A stretch of 64,000 bases of DNA from Flavobacterium rakeshii (GCF_009741375.1 NZ_WOWP01000063.1:1-64000); one strand, 5' to 3'. Numbered from the stretch's first letter, positions 54,844 through 63,176 are shown. Notes: a model not told the origin generated them from the sequence alone. Translations and numbers: made by a program.

Positions 54844-56013
54844 ATGAAAAAGAGTCTTTTCGCCTTATTGCTTGGCGGACTAACCATTGGTATTACCGAG
54901 TTTGTGATTATGGGGCTGTTGCCCGATATCGCTGCCGACCTTAAGGTATCCATACCAAAAGCCGGATATTTAATATCAGCTTATGCACTGGGAGTAGTAA
55001 TTGGCGCCCCTATTTTAGTAATTGCCGGAAGAAACCTTCCGCCTAAAAAAATGCTGCTTATACTCGCAATAATGCTTGCCGTTTTTAATGCGCTTTCCAT
55101 TTTTGCACCAAATTACAATATACTGTTAGCCTCCCGTTTACTGTCGGGCTTACCACACGGAGCGTTTTTTGGCGTAGGTGCCGTAGTAGCCAGTAAACTT
55201 GCCGATAAGGGTAAGGAAGCACAATCTATCGCCATTATGTTTTCGGGGTTAACCATTGCCAATGTTGTGGGCGTTCCGTTAGGGACATACATAGGGCAGC
55301 ACTTTAGCTGGCGCTATACCTTTGTGATTATCGCCGCTATAGGGCTCATTACCTTTTTGGCACTACTATTATGGATGCCTCACATGGAAGCCAATAAAGA
55401 CAACAGGATTAAACACCAGTTAAAATTCTTTGGTAAGCTGAATTCGTGGTTAATAATCCTGCTTACTGCTATTGGTTTTGGCGGACTGTTTAGCTGGATT
55501 AGCTACATTGCCCCGCTGCTTACTAACATCTCAGGATTTGCTGCCGAGAATATTCCGTACATCATGATACTTGCCGGACTGGGTATGGTTGCCGGAAACT
55601 TTTTAGGTGGTCGTCTTGCCGACCGCTTCTCTCCTGCCCCAACAGCCCTGGCACTTTTATTGGCAATGACAGCCGTGTTACTAACGGTTTATTTTGGATC
55701 GGCTAACCAGTACCTGTCGTTAACCTTGGTTTTCCTTACCGGATGTATATCATTTGCACTTATTGCCCCCATACAGATACTAATGATAAAAACGGCAAAG
55801 GATGCCGAAATGATAGCTTCTGCCACACTACAGGCCGGGTTTAATATTGGTAATGCCCTTGGTGCCTTTTTAGGAGGTTTACCGCTTGCTGCAGGTTTTA
55901 GTTATGCTTCGCCAAACCTTGTAGGTGCGGCTATGGCTACGGCAGGGATAATTATTATCCTGATTTTAATGAGCCGAACCAAAAACGAAGTACCGATGCA
56001 GGCAACCTGCTAA
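54844..56013 (+). CDS. MFS transporter (DHA1/AraJ-like exporter)
   Basis: 389 residues with 12 predicted membrane helices. Signature motifs: 'LPDIAADLKVSIPKAGYLISAYALGVVIGAP' (core ISAYALGVVIGAP) in the first helices, motif A-like 'GRNLPPKKMLL', 'LSGLPHGAFFGVGAVVA' and 'GNFLGGRLADRFSP'. The nearest familiar group is the AraJ/YdhP-like DHA1 family of sugar or drug exporters. Divergent from an AraC regulator, which probably controls it. Substrate unknown. Confidence 0.9.
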   Translation: MKKSLFALLLGGLTIGITEFVIMGLLPDIAADLKVSIPKAGYLISAYALGVVIGAPILVIAGRNLPPKKMLLILAIMLAVFNALSIFAPNYNILLASRLLSGLPHGAFFGVGAVVASKLADKGKEAQSIAIMFSGLTIANVVGVPLGTYIGQHFSWRYTFVIIAAIGLITFLALLLWMPHMEANKDNRIKHQLKFFGKLNSWLIILLTAIGFGGLFSWISYIAPLLTNISGFAAENIPYIMILAGLGMVAGNFLGGRLADRFSPAPTALALLLAMTAVLLTVYFGSANQYLSLTLVFLTGCISFALIAPIQILMIKTAKDAEMIASATLQAGFNIGNALGAFLGGLPLAAGFSYASPNLVGAAMATAGIIIILILMSRTKNEVPMQATC

Positions 56014-56097
56014 TATTACCGTACAATAAAATTCACATTATCAGGAGGTAAAAAATTTATGACCGGTTTTATAAAATAATCCTGTAAAATTATTTGG

Positions 56098-56124
56098 TTT
56101 GAATTAAAAATAGTAGTAATATTG
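56098..56124 (+). promoter_or_regulatory. Candidate tRNA promoter
   Basis: TTTG 56098-56101, 15-nt spacer, TAATATTG 56117-56124 (one mismatch to TAnnTTTG), 13 nt before the tRNA 5' end. Confidence 0.4.
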
Positions 56125-56137
56125 CAACCTCAAAACT

Positions 56138-56211
56138 GGTCCTATAGCTCAGTTGGTTAGAGCACCTGACTCATAATCAGGTGGTCCCTGGTTCGAGCCC
56201 AGGTGGGACCA
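56138..56211 (+). tRNA. tRNA with CAU anticodon (tRNA-Met elongator or tRNA-Ile2)
   Basis: 74 nt folding as a complete cloverleaf. The acceptor stem GGTCCTA / TGGGACC has one T-G wobble. The D-arm is AGCTCAGTTGGTTAGAGC. The anticodon stem CCTGA / TCAGG carries loop CTCATAA (anticodon CAT), and the T-arm is CTGG-TTCGAGC-CCAG. CCA is not encoded (discriminator A at 56211). CAT can be elongator methionine or lysidine-modified isoleucine-2; sequence alone does not settle it. It is followed by a terminator and then the island. Confidence 0.95.
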
Positions 56212-56225
56212 CAACTTGAAAATAA

Positions 56226-56263
56226 AGCGCTTACAAAGAAATTTGTAGGCGCTATTTTTTTGT
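56226..56263 (+). terminator. Terminator after the tRNA
   Basis: A 12-bp stem with one G-T pair, AGCGCTTACAAA / TTTGTAGGCGCT, GAAA loop, followed by a T-run. Confidence 0.85.
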
Positions 56264-56476
56264 TCATTGCACACAACTCACTAAAAAGCACAAAAAAAGC
56301 CGCTACAAAAATACTTTAACGGCTTTTTTTAATTAATATGGTTATTTTACATTAGACCGTTTTGTAAAAAACACTGTTTATTTAACATTTTTTTATATCA
56401 ACATTAACTTTTGCCAATTAAGTTGTTTCTTACTTTTATTAAAACCTTTTTATAAACCTTAATTTTTAATAAACCT

Positions 56477-56779
56477 ATAAAAAAACTAAAATTATTTTTA
56501 GGAGTATTCTTATTTACCCTAGGAGTATCCGCAGGTGAGAAAGACACAAAACTAACCACAACAACACATAAAGAAGGTGACGTTACCAGATGCTGCACAA
56601 GAACTGTAACCTCAGGAGAACCAAAAAGCCTTAGTTATGTTTCTGTAACAGTAACAAAATGCAATCAGTCTAGCGACACAAACACTGCTGCAGTAGCTAC
56701 CTGTAACAATGCGCAAATTGCTGTAAATAATGCAGTCGCCGCTCTCAAAGATACTAGTGTTACTGTAAAACCAAATTAA
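56477..56779 (+). CDS. Small secreted Cys-containing protein, apparent ATA start (paralogue of next gene)
   Basis: 100 codons from ATA 56477. Read this way it has a signal peptide (IKKLKLFLGVFLFTLGVSAG) followed by EKDTKL and a mature part with CCTRT, 'LSYVSVTVTKC' and 'VATCNNAQIAVNNAV'. It is paralogous to the next protein, which begins ATG AAA AAA at the same point and shares AGEK, C(C/Y)TR, SG and SVTVT. No ATG, GTG or TTG exists in frame between the upstream stop (56453-56455) and the signal peptide. Either ATG mutated to ATA, silencing the gene, or ATA is used. Four Cys remain in the mature part. Ten bases separate it from the next gene. Confidence 0.6.
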   Translation: MKKLKLFLGVFLFTLGVSAGEKDTKLTTTTHKEGDVTRCCTRTVTSGEPKSLSYVSVTVTKCNQSSDTNTAAVATCNNAQIAVNNAVAALKDTSVTVKPN

Positions 56780-56789
56780 CTTTTTTATT

Positions 56790-57101
56790 ATGAAAAAACT
56801 TATTTTAATATGTTTAGTTGCTGGCACTCAATTTTGTATTGCCGGTGAGAAGGAAAATGAAAACAAAACTTCTGAAAACAGCAAAAAAGAAACAAACCCT
56901 GTAATGTGCTATACAAGACGAGCAGCTTCGGGAACTTATGGCCAAGCTAACTACAATTCAGTTACTGTTACAAGATTTGCAACTTCTGATATTTCTTATC
57001 AGGATGCACAAGCTAGAGCTTGTGTTTTAGCAGATGCTTCAGCTGAAAAAGCTTTAAGCATATCACAATCAACCAATGAATCACTTACAATTGGGGGGTA
57101 A
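56790..57101 (+). CDS. Small secreted Cys-containing protein (103 aa)
   Basis: Signal peptide 1-19 (MKKLILICLVAGTQFCIAG), then a charged Glu/Lys/Asn stretch and a conserved core: 'MCYTRRAASGTYGQANYNSVTVTRF' (core CYTRRAASG and YNSVTVT) and 'ARACVLADASAEKAL'. It is a paralogue of the preceding protein. Two Cys in the mature part could pair. I know no named family. It is the second gene of a tight operon; the GLPGLI gene starts 6 bp downstream. Short exported peptides next to a GLPGLI protein and an outer-membrane barrel suggest a peptide handled by those partners; this is inference. Confidence 0.7.
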   Translation: MKKLILICLVAGTQFCIAGEKENENKTSENSKKETNPVMCYTRRAASGTYGQANYNSVTVTRFATSDISYQDAQARACVLADASAEKALSISQSTNESLTIGG

Positions 57102-57107
57102 AAATTT

Positions 57108-57830
57108 ATGAAAATACCTGTTTTTATTTATAGCGTATTAATTTGTTTAATTTCAAATACTATTTATTCTCAGGCCTACCAAGTAGTATACAATTATTCT
57201 ATTATTGACACTAAAGATGAATATGGTATAATTGGCTTTGGAAAAGAAAAGCTAATAACCAGTGAGATTGAAAGTCTTAGTTTTAGCAGAAATATAGATA
57301 CCGTTGCTGTTATCAAAGGAATAGAAGAACCTCATGTTCAGGAAGCAAGTGAATATAGTGCTTCCATATACAAAGAGTTCATGAAAGGTTTGAGGTATTG
57401 CCCAACTTTTTTTAATTATGACCTAAAAGATCATGACTATTCAATTGAGTGGGAAATAGGAGAAAGCACAAAAAATATTTTAGGCTATAATTGCCAGTCA
57501 GCTATTGGCAACTATCGTGGAAGAAATTACATTGTGTTTTTCACTACAGATATTCCTGTACAAAACGGCCCGCACACTTTTGACAATCTCCCAGGGTTAA
57601 TCCTTGAAATTTCCTCAAGTGACAATGTAGTACATTTTTTAGCAGAAAGCATTAAACAAGTAGACGAAAAAATTTACAACCCTTTTACAAAACGTGAATA
57701 CATTGATTGGGAACAGTTTAAAATATTGTATAAAAAATATTTTGAACGAATGACTAATTATAAACCTGAAGAGGATATGACAGTTATTGTACCTAACAGA
57801 GGTATCGAAATATATTTAGATGAGAAATAA
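57108..57830 (+). CDS. GLPGLI-family secreted protein
   Basis: 240 residues with a signal peptide (1-21, ending IYSQ). The family landmarks are present: 'YDLKDHDYSIEWEIGESTKNILGYNCQSA' (core WEIGESTKNILGYNCQSA), 'IVFFTTDIPVQNGPHTF', and the name-giving motif in the variant form DNLPGLILEI. GLPGLI proteins are Bacteroidota-specific periplasmic proteins of unknown function, often encoded beside TonB-dependent-receptor-like barrels. Its last 11 bp overlap the start of the barrel gene, so the two are translationally coupled. Confidence 0.88.
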   Translation: MKIPVFIYSVLICLISNTIYSQAYQVVYNYSIIDTKDEYGIIGFGKEKLITSEIESLSFSRNIDTVAVIKGIEEPHVQEASEYSASIYKEFMKGLRYCPTFFNYDLKDHDYSIEWEIGESTKNILGYNCQSAIGNYRGRNYIVFFTTDIPVQNGPHTFDNLPGLILEISSSDNVVHFLAESIKQVDEKIYNPFTKREYIDWEQFKILYKKYFERMTNYKPEEDMTVIVPNRGIEIYLDEK

Positions 57831-60456
57831 CTTTTTTCTTATAATTCTTATATTTTTTGTAACTAAATTTTATTCTCAAACTATTAAAGGAACTGTCTCT
57901 GATTCTTTAGGAGCAGTTCCTTTTGCTAATTTAGTTATTAAAAATAAAGATAATATTGTACGCCAATATACAAACACAAATGACAACGGTTTCTACAAAT
58001 TGACAATAAAAAAAACTGAAGATTCTTCCTATATTGAAGTAGCAACAGTTATTCACGAAGTAAAAAAAGTCTATATTTCATCCCTTCCAATTACAGATGA
58101 AGAGTATATTCTTGATATTTTCTTAAAACCCAGAACACACAAGCTTAGAGAGGTTATTATAGAGAAAAAGCTTACTATAACAACCAAAAAAGACACTGTT
58201 GAATATAATCCAGAAACATTCAAAGATGGGACAGAAAAGGTAGTTGAAGACCTTCTAAAAAAATTACCAGGAATTAAAGTTGAAGACAACGGAGAAATAA
58301 AATTTAAGGGTAAGGTTATCAAGAAATTATTATTAGATGGAGATGATTTATTCGATTCTAATTATACGATTGGTACACGCAATATAAATGTCGACATGAT
58401 TGAAAAAGTTCAGGGTTTAGAAAACTTTGAAGAAAATTCTCTTCTAAAAGGCATTAGTGATAGCGAAGATGTTGCGTTAAATTTAATTTTAAAAAAAGGT
58501 AAAACAGATTTTTCTGGCAATATAAATGCAGGCTTGGGCAGCAACAATAGGTATGCAGGGAATGCATCAGGCATACTTGTTAACTCTAAATCAAAAGGTT
58601 TTGTAATTGGGTCATATAATAATATAGGCCAAAATAGTACCCCTTACGATTTTAGTTCGGATATTAATTCTTTGGAAGATCAAAAGCAAAGGGATTTTAA
58701 ATTAAGACCTCTCATTAATGAAGGGTATTTCAAACCCTTCCTTGATGATAGTTTTCACCGCTTAAATAAAAATTTATTTACAAATATTAATTTCCTTACA
58801 AAAAAGCTAAAAAAATCCGTTCTTAAAATTAGCGGAAGCTTTTATACTGACGAAATTAAGCGTTATGAAAAAAGTATATCTAATATCACCTTAAACAGTG
58901 ATAGCTTTACTATAAATGAGTTTAATAATCTTGAAAAAAAACCTAATCTTTATGATTTTCAATTATTTTTCTCAAACAAAGAAAAAAACAGTTTTCATTG
59001 GGAATATATAGGGAAAGTTAATTACATATCAACAACATATAACAGTTTAAGTAGCAATAATGACTATCTACAAACAAACACCATGGAGTCAGAAAATTTA
59101 TTTTTCAGCAATACAATAAACCTGACCTATAAAGTTGCTGACAACAAAGCATTTATTGCCAAAATTCTATATTCTAAAAATAAATATCCGCAAAACTTAA
59201 ACTTAAACCCCGGAACAGTAATAAGTCTTGAAGAGAATATTGAGAGTTTTAAAGAAAACACCGAACAAAAAAAAAATTATTCATTTGCAAATCTCGTTTA
59301 TATTACAAATGGAGAAAAGTATAATTTTAGCCTAGAATACAACCTGATGTTTAGAGAAGCGTTTCTAAACAGTACCATTCTCAACAATAATAACGAAAAC
59401 TTAGACTCTCAATTTAACAACAACAATACCTATAAAGTATTTAGTAATAGCTTAACTACAAATTTTTCTTATTATTTTCAAAAATTTGCAGCAAAAGCTC
59501 GGGCTTCAATTATTAGAAATAATAGTACACTAGAAGACTTACAGTTTTCTAGCAACAAAGAGTATACTTTTGTATCGCCTAAAATTTCGGTAATATACGC
59601 TCCTAACAAAAAGAACAAAACCATTATATCCTATGAATACGTGGAAAAATTACCTGAAGAAATAAAAATCTTTAGCGGAATTGTTCAAACCAATTACAGA
59701 AACTTTATAAACGGAACTCCCTCTTTAAATTATTTAAGAACACACACTTGTAACGTTATATATAATTACAATGATTTTTTTAATTTAAGACAGGTGAATT
59801 TAGGAATCATGTATAATTATCGCCCTAATAATTATTTTAACAGGACAATTATAAATCAAGACATAACAATAACCAATGCTTTTATACAAAACATCAGTAG
59901 TAGCGACATTGGACTTAATTTTTCCGGAGAATTTTTCTTAAATTTTCTTAAAACTACTTTTCAAGTTAACTCAAATTACACATGGAATATTGATAGTAAC
60001 ATCATTAATGATTCCGATTTCAGAAGAATAAAAAACAGAACTTTATTTTTAAATATAGCAGCTAAACAGGGATTTAATAATAAATATTATATCAACAACA
60101 CAACATCCTTTATTAGTGCAACTTCAGTTTTTGATGGTAATGAAAGTACTAATACATTTAAAAGTGCAACCCATCAAACAAAAATTTCATATAAAAATAA
60201 TACTGGAAGAATTCGCTTTAACATACTGGGCAACTATATTATTCCTGATTTAACTAACACAAATAATTATTTTTTCCTTGAATCTGAGCTTAACTATACA
60301 TCAAAAAATAAAAAAATAACATATAGCATTATTGGAAAAAACCTTACAAACAATAAGGAATTTACTTTAAAAAATGTTTCAGACTACTCCATCAACACTT
60401 ATAGCCATAATCTTATAGAAAGATATGTAATGCTAAAAGTTTTTTTTAGTTTGTAA
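57820..60456 (+). CDS. CarboxypepD-regulatory outer-membrane beta-barrel protein (TonB-receptor-like)
   Basis: 878 residues. Signal peptide (1-19, ending FYSQ), CarboxypepD-regulatory-like domain (about 20-110: 'IKGTVSDSLGAVPFANLVIKN', core GTVSDSLGAVPFANLVI), a plug-like region ('EDLLKKLPGIKVEDNGEIKFKGK', core LLKKLPGIKVEDNGEI; 'KKLLLDGDDLF'), then a long barrel of the OMP_b-brl_3 type. It is Asn/Lys/Ile-rich compared with the receptor at 19356, and its codons are visibly more AT-rich. Substrate unknown. Fourth gene of the island operon. Confidence 0.88.
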   Translation: MRNNFFLIILIFFVTKFYSQTIKGTVSDSLGAVPFANLVIKNKDNIVRQYTNTNDNGFYKLTIKKTEDSSYIEVATVIHEVKKVYISSLPITDEEYILDIFLKPRTHKLREVIIEKKLTITTKKDTVEYNPETFKDGTEKVVEDLLKKLPGIKVEDNGEIKFKGKVIKKLLLDGDDLFDSNYTIGTRNINVDMIEKVQGLENFEENSLLKGISDSEDVALNLILKKGKTDFSGNINAGLGSNNRYAGNASGILVNSKSKGFVIGSYNNIGQNSTPYDFSSDINSLEDQKQRDFKLRPLINEGYFKPFLDDSFHRLNKNLFTNINFLTKKLKKSVLKISGSFYTDEIKRYEKSISNITLNSDSFTINEFNNLEKKPNLYDFQLFFSNKEKNSFHWEYIGKVNYISTTYNSLSSNNDYLQTNTMESENLFFSNTINLTYKVADNKAFIAKILYSKNKYPQNLNLNPGTVISLEENIESFKENTEQKKNYSFANLVYITNGEKYNFSLEYNLMFREAFLNSTILNNNNENLDSQFNNNNTYKVFSNSLTTNFSYYFQKFAAKARASIIRNNSTLEDLQFSSNKEYTFVSPKISVIYAPNKKNKTIISYEYVEKLPEEIKIFSGIVQTNYRNFINGTPSLNYLRTHTCNVIYNYNDFFNLRQVNLGIMYNYRPNNYFNRTIINQDITITNAFIQNISSSDIGLNFSGEFFLNFLKTTFQVNSNYTWNIDSNIINDSDFRRIKNRTLFLNIAAKQGFNNKYYINNTTSFISATSVFDGNESTNTFKSATHQTKISYKNNTGRIRFNILGNYIIPDLTNTNNYFFLESELNYTSKNKKITYSIIGKNLTNNKEFTLKNVSDYSINTYSHNLIERYVMLKVFFSL

Positions 60457-61001
60457 TCTTTTAAAAAGTTTGAATGATTTTTTTTATAATTATCCAGGAT
60501 AATAGATGATAAAATATTGAAGTACCGTGCAGCTTCAATGAAATTCAAATATTTATAATTACAGTATTAATATATCTATCAAGGCATTTCTGAGTTATTT
60601 AAAAGAAATAAAATCAATACAGAAACCCTAAAGACACAACAAAGAACGCTATTGAACTTGAAAATATTGATAAGCTATTCAAATACAGTTTTGGGGTTAC
60701 AAATGATCCCGGTATATCCAAAAGATTGTACTTTCCTTTTCAGCTGAACAAGGCAATTATTTTAAATCCTTGTCTTTACACCATTCACAAAAAGAAATTA
60801 TAAGCTCTATTCGAGATACATTAAAAAGATATAAATAACTATTTGCCGAATCCTGTTTCACACAAAATTTGTACACAAAAAAGGATAAAAGATGAAAATG
60901 AAGGAAGCGAAATGAAAAATGATTTCTATACTCATCCTTTATTCACATCACTTTAGAATTTATTTGAAAGTAAAGAAATTGAATAAAAATAGGCTGGTTG
61001 C
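60457..61001. other. Degraded AT-rich region between the island operon and the tRNA-end copy
   Basis: About 545 bp without an intact gene. An ATG-less open frame at 60612-60803 contains NAIELENIDKLFKY, described separately. A second short frame ending at about 60838 reads AEQGNYFKSLSLHHSQK, unrecognised. The rest looks like decayed sequence. Confidence 0.5.
60612..60803 (+). pseudogene. Possible tyrosine-recombinase (integrase) remnant
   Basis: A 63-codon open frame without a start codon. The stretch RNPKDTTKNAIELENIDKLF resembles the linker just before the catalytic domain of flavobacterial phage-type integrases (pattern KxAL-x2-EDIKKLF). Nothing of the Arg/His/Arg/Tyr catalytic residues remains visible. 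Its position, directly inside the attachment-site copy, fits an integrase. Low confidence by motif alone. Confidence 0.3.
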
Positions 61002-61056
61002 GACTTTTAATCAGGTGGCCTCTGGTTCGAGCCCAGTTGGGACCGCAACTTCAAAA
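61002..61056 (+). repeat. Diverged copy of the tRNA 3' end (candidate attR)
   Basis: It aligns without gaps to 56168-56222 (tRNA anticodon loop to 11 nt past the tRNA end), 48 of 55 identical. The T-arm CTGGTTCGAGCCCAG is kept intact; seven changes fall in the anticodon loop, variable region, acceptor stem and flank. No 5' half of a tRNA precedes it. Confidence 0.7.
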
Positions 61057-61072
61057 GAGTTGCGGTTTTTTT
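61043..61072 (+). terminator. Terminator at the island's right end
   Basis: A perfect 8-bp stem CCGCAACT / AGTTGCGG with a 7-nt loop and a T-run. It overlaps the 3' part of the tRNA-end copy and may be the original terminator of the tRNA gene, displaced by insertion. Confidence 0.8.
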
Positions 61073-61112
61073 GTTTTATAAACTATCTTTACCCGCACAA
61101 ACAAAAAACACA

Positions 61113-61517
61113 ATGAGAAAAATAGAACATATAGGCATTGCAGTAAAAGATTTAGAAACCTCAAACCAGCTTTTTGAAAAACTGTTAGGCACACCGGCAT
61201 ACAAAATGGAAGAAGTAGCCAGCGAAGGCGTTAAAACCTCTTTCTTTATGAACGGCCCTAACAAAATAGAGCTTCTTGAAGCCACAAACCCCGATAGTCC
61301 TATTGCGAAATTTTTAGAAAAGAAAGGCGAAGGCATTCACCATATCGCTTTTGATGTAGAGGATATTGTTAGCGAAATTGCACGCCTTAAGGAAGAAGGT
61401 TTTACCGTACTTAACGAAACCCCTAAAAAAGGTGCTGATAATAAACTGGTTGCTTTTTTACACCCAAAAGGCACAAACGGTGTATTGGTAGAGCTTTGCC
61501 AGGAGATAAGAGAATAA
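61113..61517 (+). CDS. mce: Methylmalonyl-CoA epimerase
   Basis: 134 residues of the VOC (glyoxalase) fold. It interconverts (R)- and (S)-methylmalonyl-CoA in propionate metabolism. 'KIEHIGIAVKDLETS' gives the first metal His; 'KGEGIHHIAFDVEDI' gives the second; 'HPKGTNGVLVELCQE' ends with the metal Glu. The start is ATG 61113 (MRKIEHIG); an upstream in-frame extension to 61071 overlaps the terminator. A near-consensus -7 (TATCTTTA, 61084-61091) lies 21 nt before it. Confidence 0.92.
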   Translation: MRKIEHIGIAVKDLETSNQLFEKLLGTPAYKMEEVASEGVKTSFFMNGPNKIELLEATNPDSPIAKFLEKKGEGIHHIAFDVEDIVSEIARLKEEGFTVLNETPKKGADNKLVAFLHPKGTNGVLVELCQEIRE

Positions 61518-61558
61518 GCTGCCTTAAAAAATAACGGCTTTACTTGCAAAACTTTCAG

Positions 61559-61566
61559 TACTTTTG
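61559..61566 (+). promoter_or_regulatory. -7 element immediately before rbfA
   Basis: TACTTTTG, exact TAnnTTTG, ending 4 nt before ATG 61571. Transcription would begin at or within the start codon, which implies a leaderless message. Confidence 0.5.
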
Positions 61567-61570
61567 CATT

Positions 61571-61963
61571 ATGGAAACGAACAGGCAAAAAAAAATAGGC
61601 AATCTGTTGCAAAAAGACCTTGTAGATATCTTACAGGGCGAGGTACGTAAAAACGGAATAAGCAACCTTATCATATCTATATCTAAAGTAAGTGTAACCA
61701 GCGACCTTTCTATAGCAAAGGTTTACATGAGTGTTTTCCCTTCAGACAAAGGAGAGGAAATACTTGAGGCAGTGCGCTCTAACACACCGCTTATTAAGCA
61801 CGACCTTTCGCAGCGTGTTAAATCACAGCTTAGAAAAGTGCCGAACCTTATTTTTTACATAGACGATTCATTAGACAGGATAGACCTTATTGACAAAGAG
61901 CTTAAAGGCGAAAACAACCCTATTAAAAACCCTGAACTTTTAGACAAACGCAAGAAATCATAA
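61571..61963 (+). CDS. rbfA: Ribosome-binding factor A
   Basis: 130 residues. RbfA binds 30S precursors and helps mature the 5' end of 16S rRNA. Landmarks: 'ETNRQKKIGNLLQKDLVDIL', 'VTSDLSIAKVYMSVFPS', 'SQRVKSQLRKVPNLIFYIDDSLDRIDLID' (core LRKVPNLIFYIDDSLD). The conserved start is METNRQKK, so ATG 61571 is chosen. The next gene, an FtsX-type permease, starts 7 bp downstream, a common order in Bacteroidota. Confidence 0.95.
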   Translation: METNRQKKIGNLLQKDLVDILQGEVRKNGISNLIISISKVSVTSDLSIAKVYMSVFPSDKGEEILEAVRSNTPLIKHDLSQRVKSQLRKVPNLIFYIDDSLDRIDLIDKELKGENNPIKNPELLDKRKKS

Positions 61964-61970
61964 TAATAAT

Positions 61971-63176
61971 TTGAGCTTCCCTTTTTACATTGCCCGAAGG
62001 TACACCATGACTTTAAGCAAAAGCACTGCGGTTAATATAATCTCCGTAATTGCTGCTGCGGGTATTGTAATAAGTGCAACGGCTCTTTTTGTTATTCTTT
62101 CGGTTTTTAGCGGACTCAAAAACTTCAGTCTTTCCTTCACTAACGCTACCGACCCCGACCTTAAGGTTACTACCGAAATAGGAAAATCATTTACGGTTAG
62201 CCCGGAACAGGAAGAAAAAATTAAAGGCATTAAAGGCATTGCCAACTACAGCCATATAGTGGAAGAACGTGTTCTTTTTTACTTTGACCAAAAAGAACAT
62301 GTAGCTTACCTTAAAGGAACCGACAGTATTTTCACACAGGTAAACCCTATGGAAAAGCAACTACTGACAGGTTACTGGCTAACACCACAAACCTCGCAGT
62401 GTGTGGTAGGTATGGGCACAGTTGATAAACTATCGATAGGACTGTCCGACTTCGGGCGCCGACTGGAAGTGTATGTCCCAACCACCGGCAAAGGCCCTAT
62501 AGACAATCCCGAAAAAGCCTTTAATAAGTCGGCTCTTGTGCCTGTTGCCTTTTACTCCATTAATGACGATGTAGACAGCAAGTATGTATACTGCGACCTT
62601 GGTTTGGCACAGGAATTACTGCAATACAAGCCAAACCAAATATCGGCACTGGAAATAAAACTGGCTCCGGGAGCACAGGAAGAAACCGTAAAACAGGAAC
62701 TGCTTACCCTTTTTAACAACAAAGTAGTAATCAAAAACAGGGCGCAGCTTAACGACTCCCTGTACCGCATGCTTAATACCGAAAACCTGGTTACTTACCT
62801 CATCTGTTCACTGGTTGTGGTACTTACATTATTCTGTTTGGCAGGCGCACTGATTATGCTGATACTGGACAAAAGGGAAAATATAAAAACATTGTTCTGC
62901 CTTGGCGTGGATGTTAAGGGACTTCGTAAAATATTCCTGTATCAGGGAATTTTTATCACGGCACTGGGAACCTTTACCGGGCTCATACTAGGAACCATAA
63001 TTATAGTATTACAGCAACAGTTTCAGCTCATTACCATTACCCCTACATTACCATTCCCTGTGGAGTATAATATCACCAATATCATAGTGGTATTACTTAC
63101 ACTTTTCACCCTAGGAATACTGGCATCGAGAATTGCTGCCGGAAGGGTAAATTCAAAATTATTGGAAAATTCATAA
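61971..63176 (+). CDS. ABC transporter permease of the LolC/LolE (FtsX) type
   Basis: 401 residues. N-terminal motif FYIARRYTMTLSKSTAVNIIS, then TM1 (about 20-45), a periplasmic domain of about 220 residues, and three C-terminal membrane helices ('YLICSLVVVLTLFCLAGALIMLILDKRENI' region; 'GIFITALGTFTGLILGTIIIV'; 'ITNIIVVLLTLFTLGILASR'). This is the lipoprotein-releasing permease architecture. The start is TTG 61971 (TTG AGC TTC CCT), 7 bp after rbfA; no ATG fits before the conserved FYIARRY. It needs an ATPase partner encoded elsewhere. Confidence 0.88.
   Translation: MSFPFYIARRYTMTLSKSTAVNIISVIAAAGIVISATALFVILSVFSGLKNFSLSFTNATDPDLKVTTEIGKSFTVSPEQEEKIKGIKGIANYSHIVEERVLFYFDQKEHVAYLKGTDSIFTQVNPMEKQLLTGYWLTPQTSQCVVGMGTVDKLSIGLSDFGRRLEVYVPTTGKGPIDNPEKAFNKSALVPVAFYSINDDVDSKYVYCDLGLAQELLQYKPNQISALEIKLAPGAQEETVKQELLTLFNNKVVIKNRAQLNDSLYRMLNTENLVTYLICSLVVVLTLFCLAGALIMLILDKRENIKTLFCLGVDVKGLRKIFLYQGIFITALGTFTGLILGTIIIVLQQQFQLITITPTLPFPVEYNITNIIVVLLTLFTLGILASRIAAGRVNSKLLENS

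Larger units (their letters stand above)
56168..61056. mobile_element. Putative tRNA-integrated genomic island (old)
   Basis: The 3' part of the tRNA gene (56168-56222) is repeated at 61002-61056 with 48 of 55 bases identical by my alignment. Between the copies are a four-gene AT-rich operon, about 550 bp of degraded sequence and a possible integrase remnant. This is the layout left by an integrating element that used the tRNA 3' end as attachment site. The divergence of the second copy indicates an old event. The anticodon-loop bases in the second copy read CTTTTAA, so a decayed tandem tRNA (possibly Lys-like) is the alternative. Confidence 0.55.

Noticed and set aside
56059..56079. Six-codon ORF (MTGFIK) after a strong AGGAGGT
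   Set aside because: The Shine-Dalgarno match is striking for this group, but the ORF is tiny, lies between the MFS gene and the tRNA promoter, and nothing downstream would be regulated by it.
60919..61116. 65-codon open frame across the tRNA-end copy
   Set aside because: It reads through the tRNA fragment and the terminator and encodes nothing recognisable; mce starts downstream at 61113.
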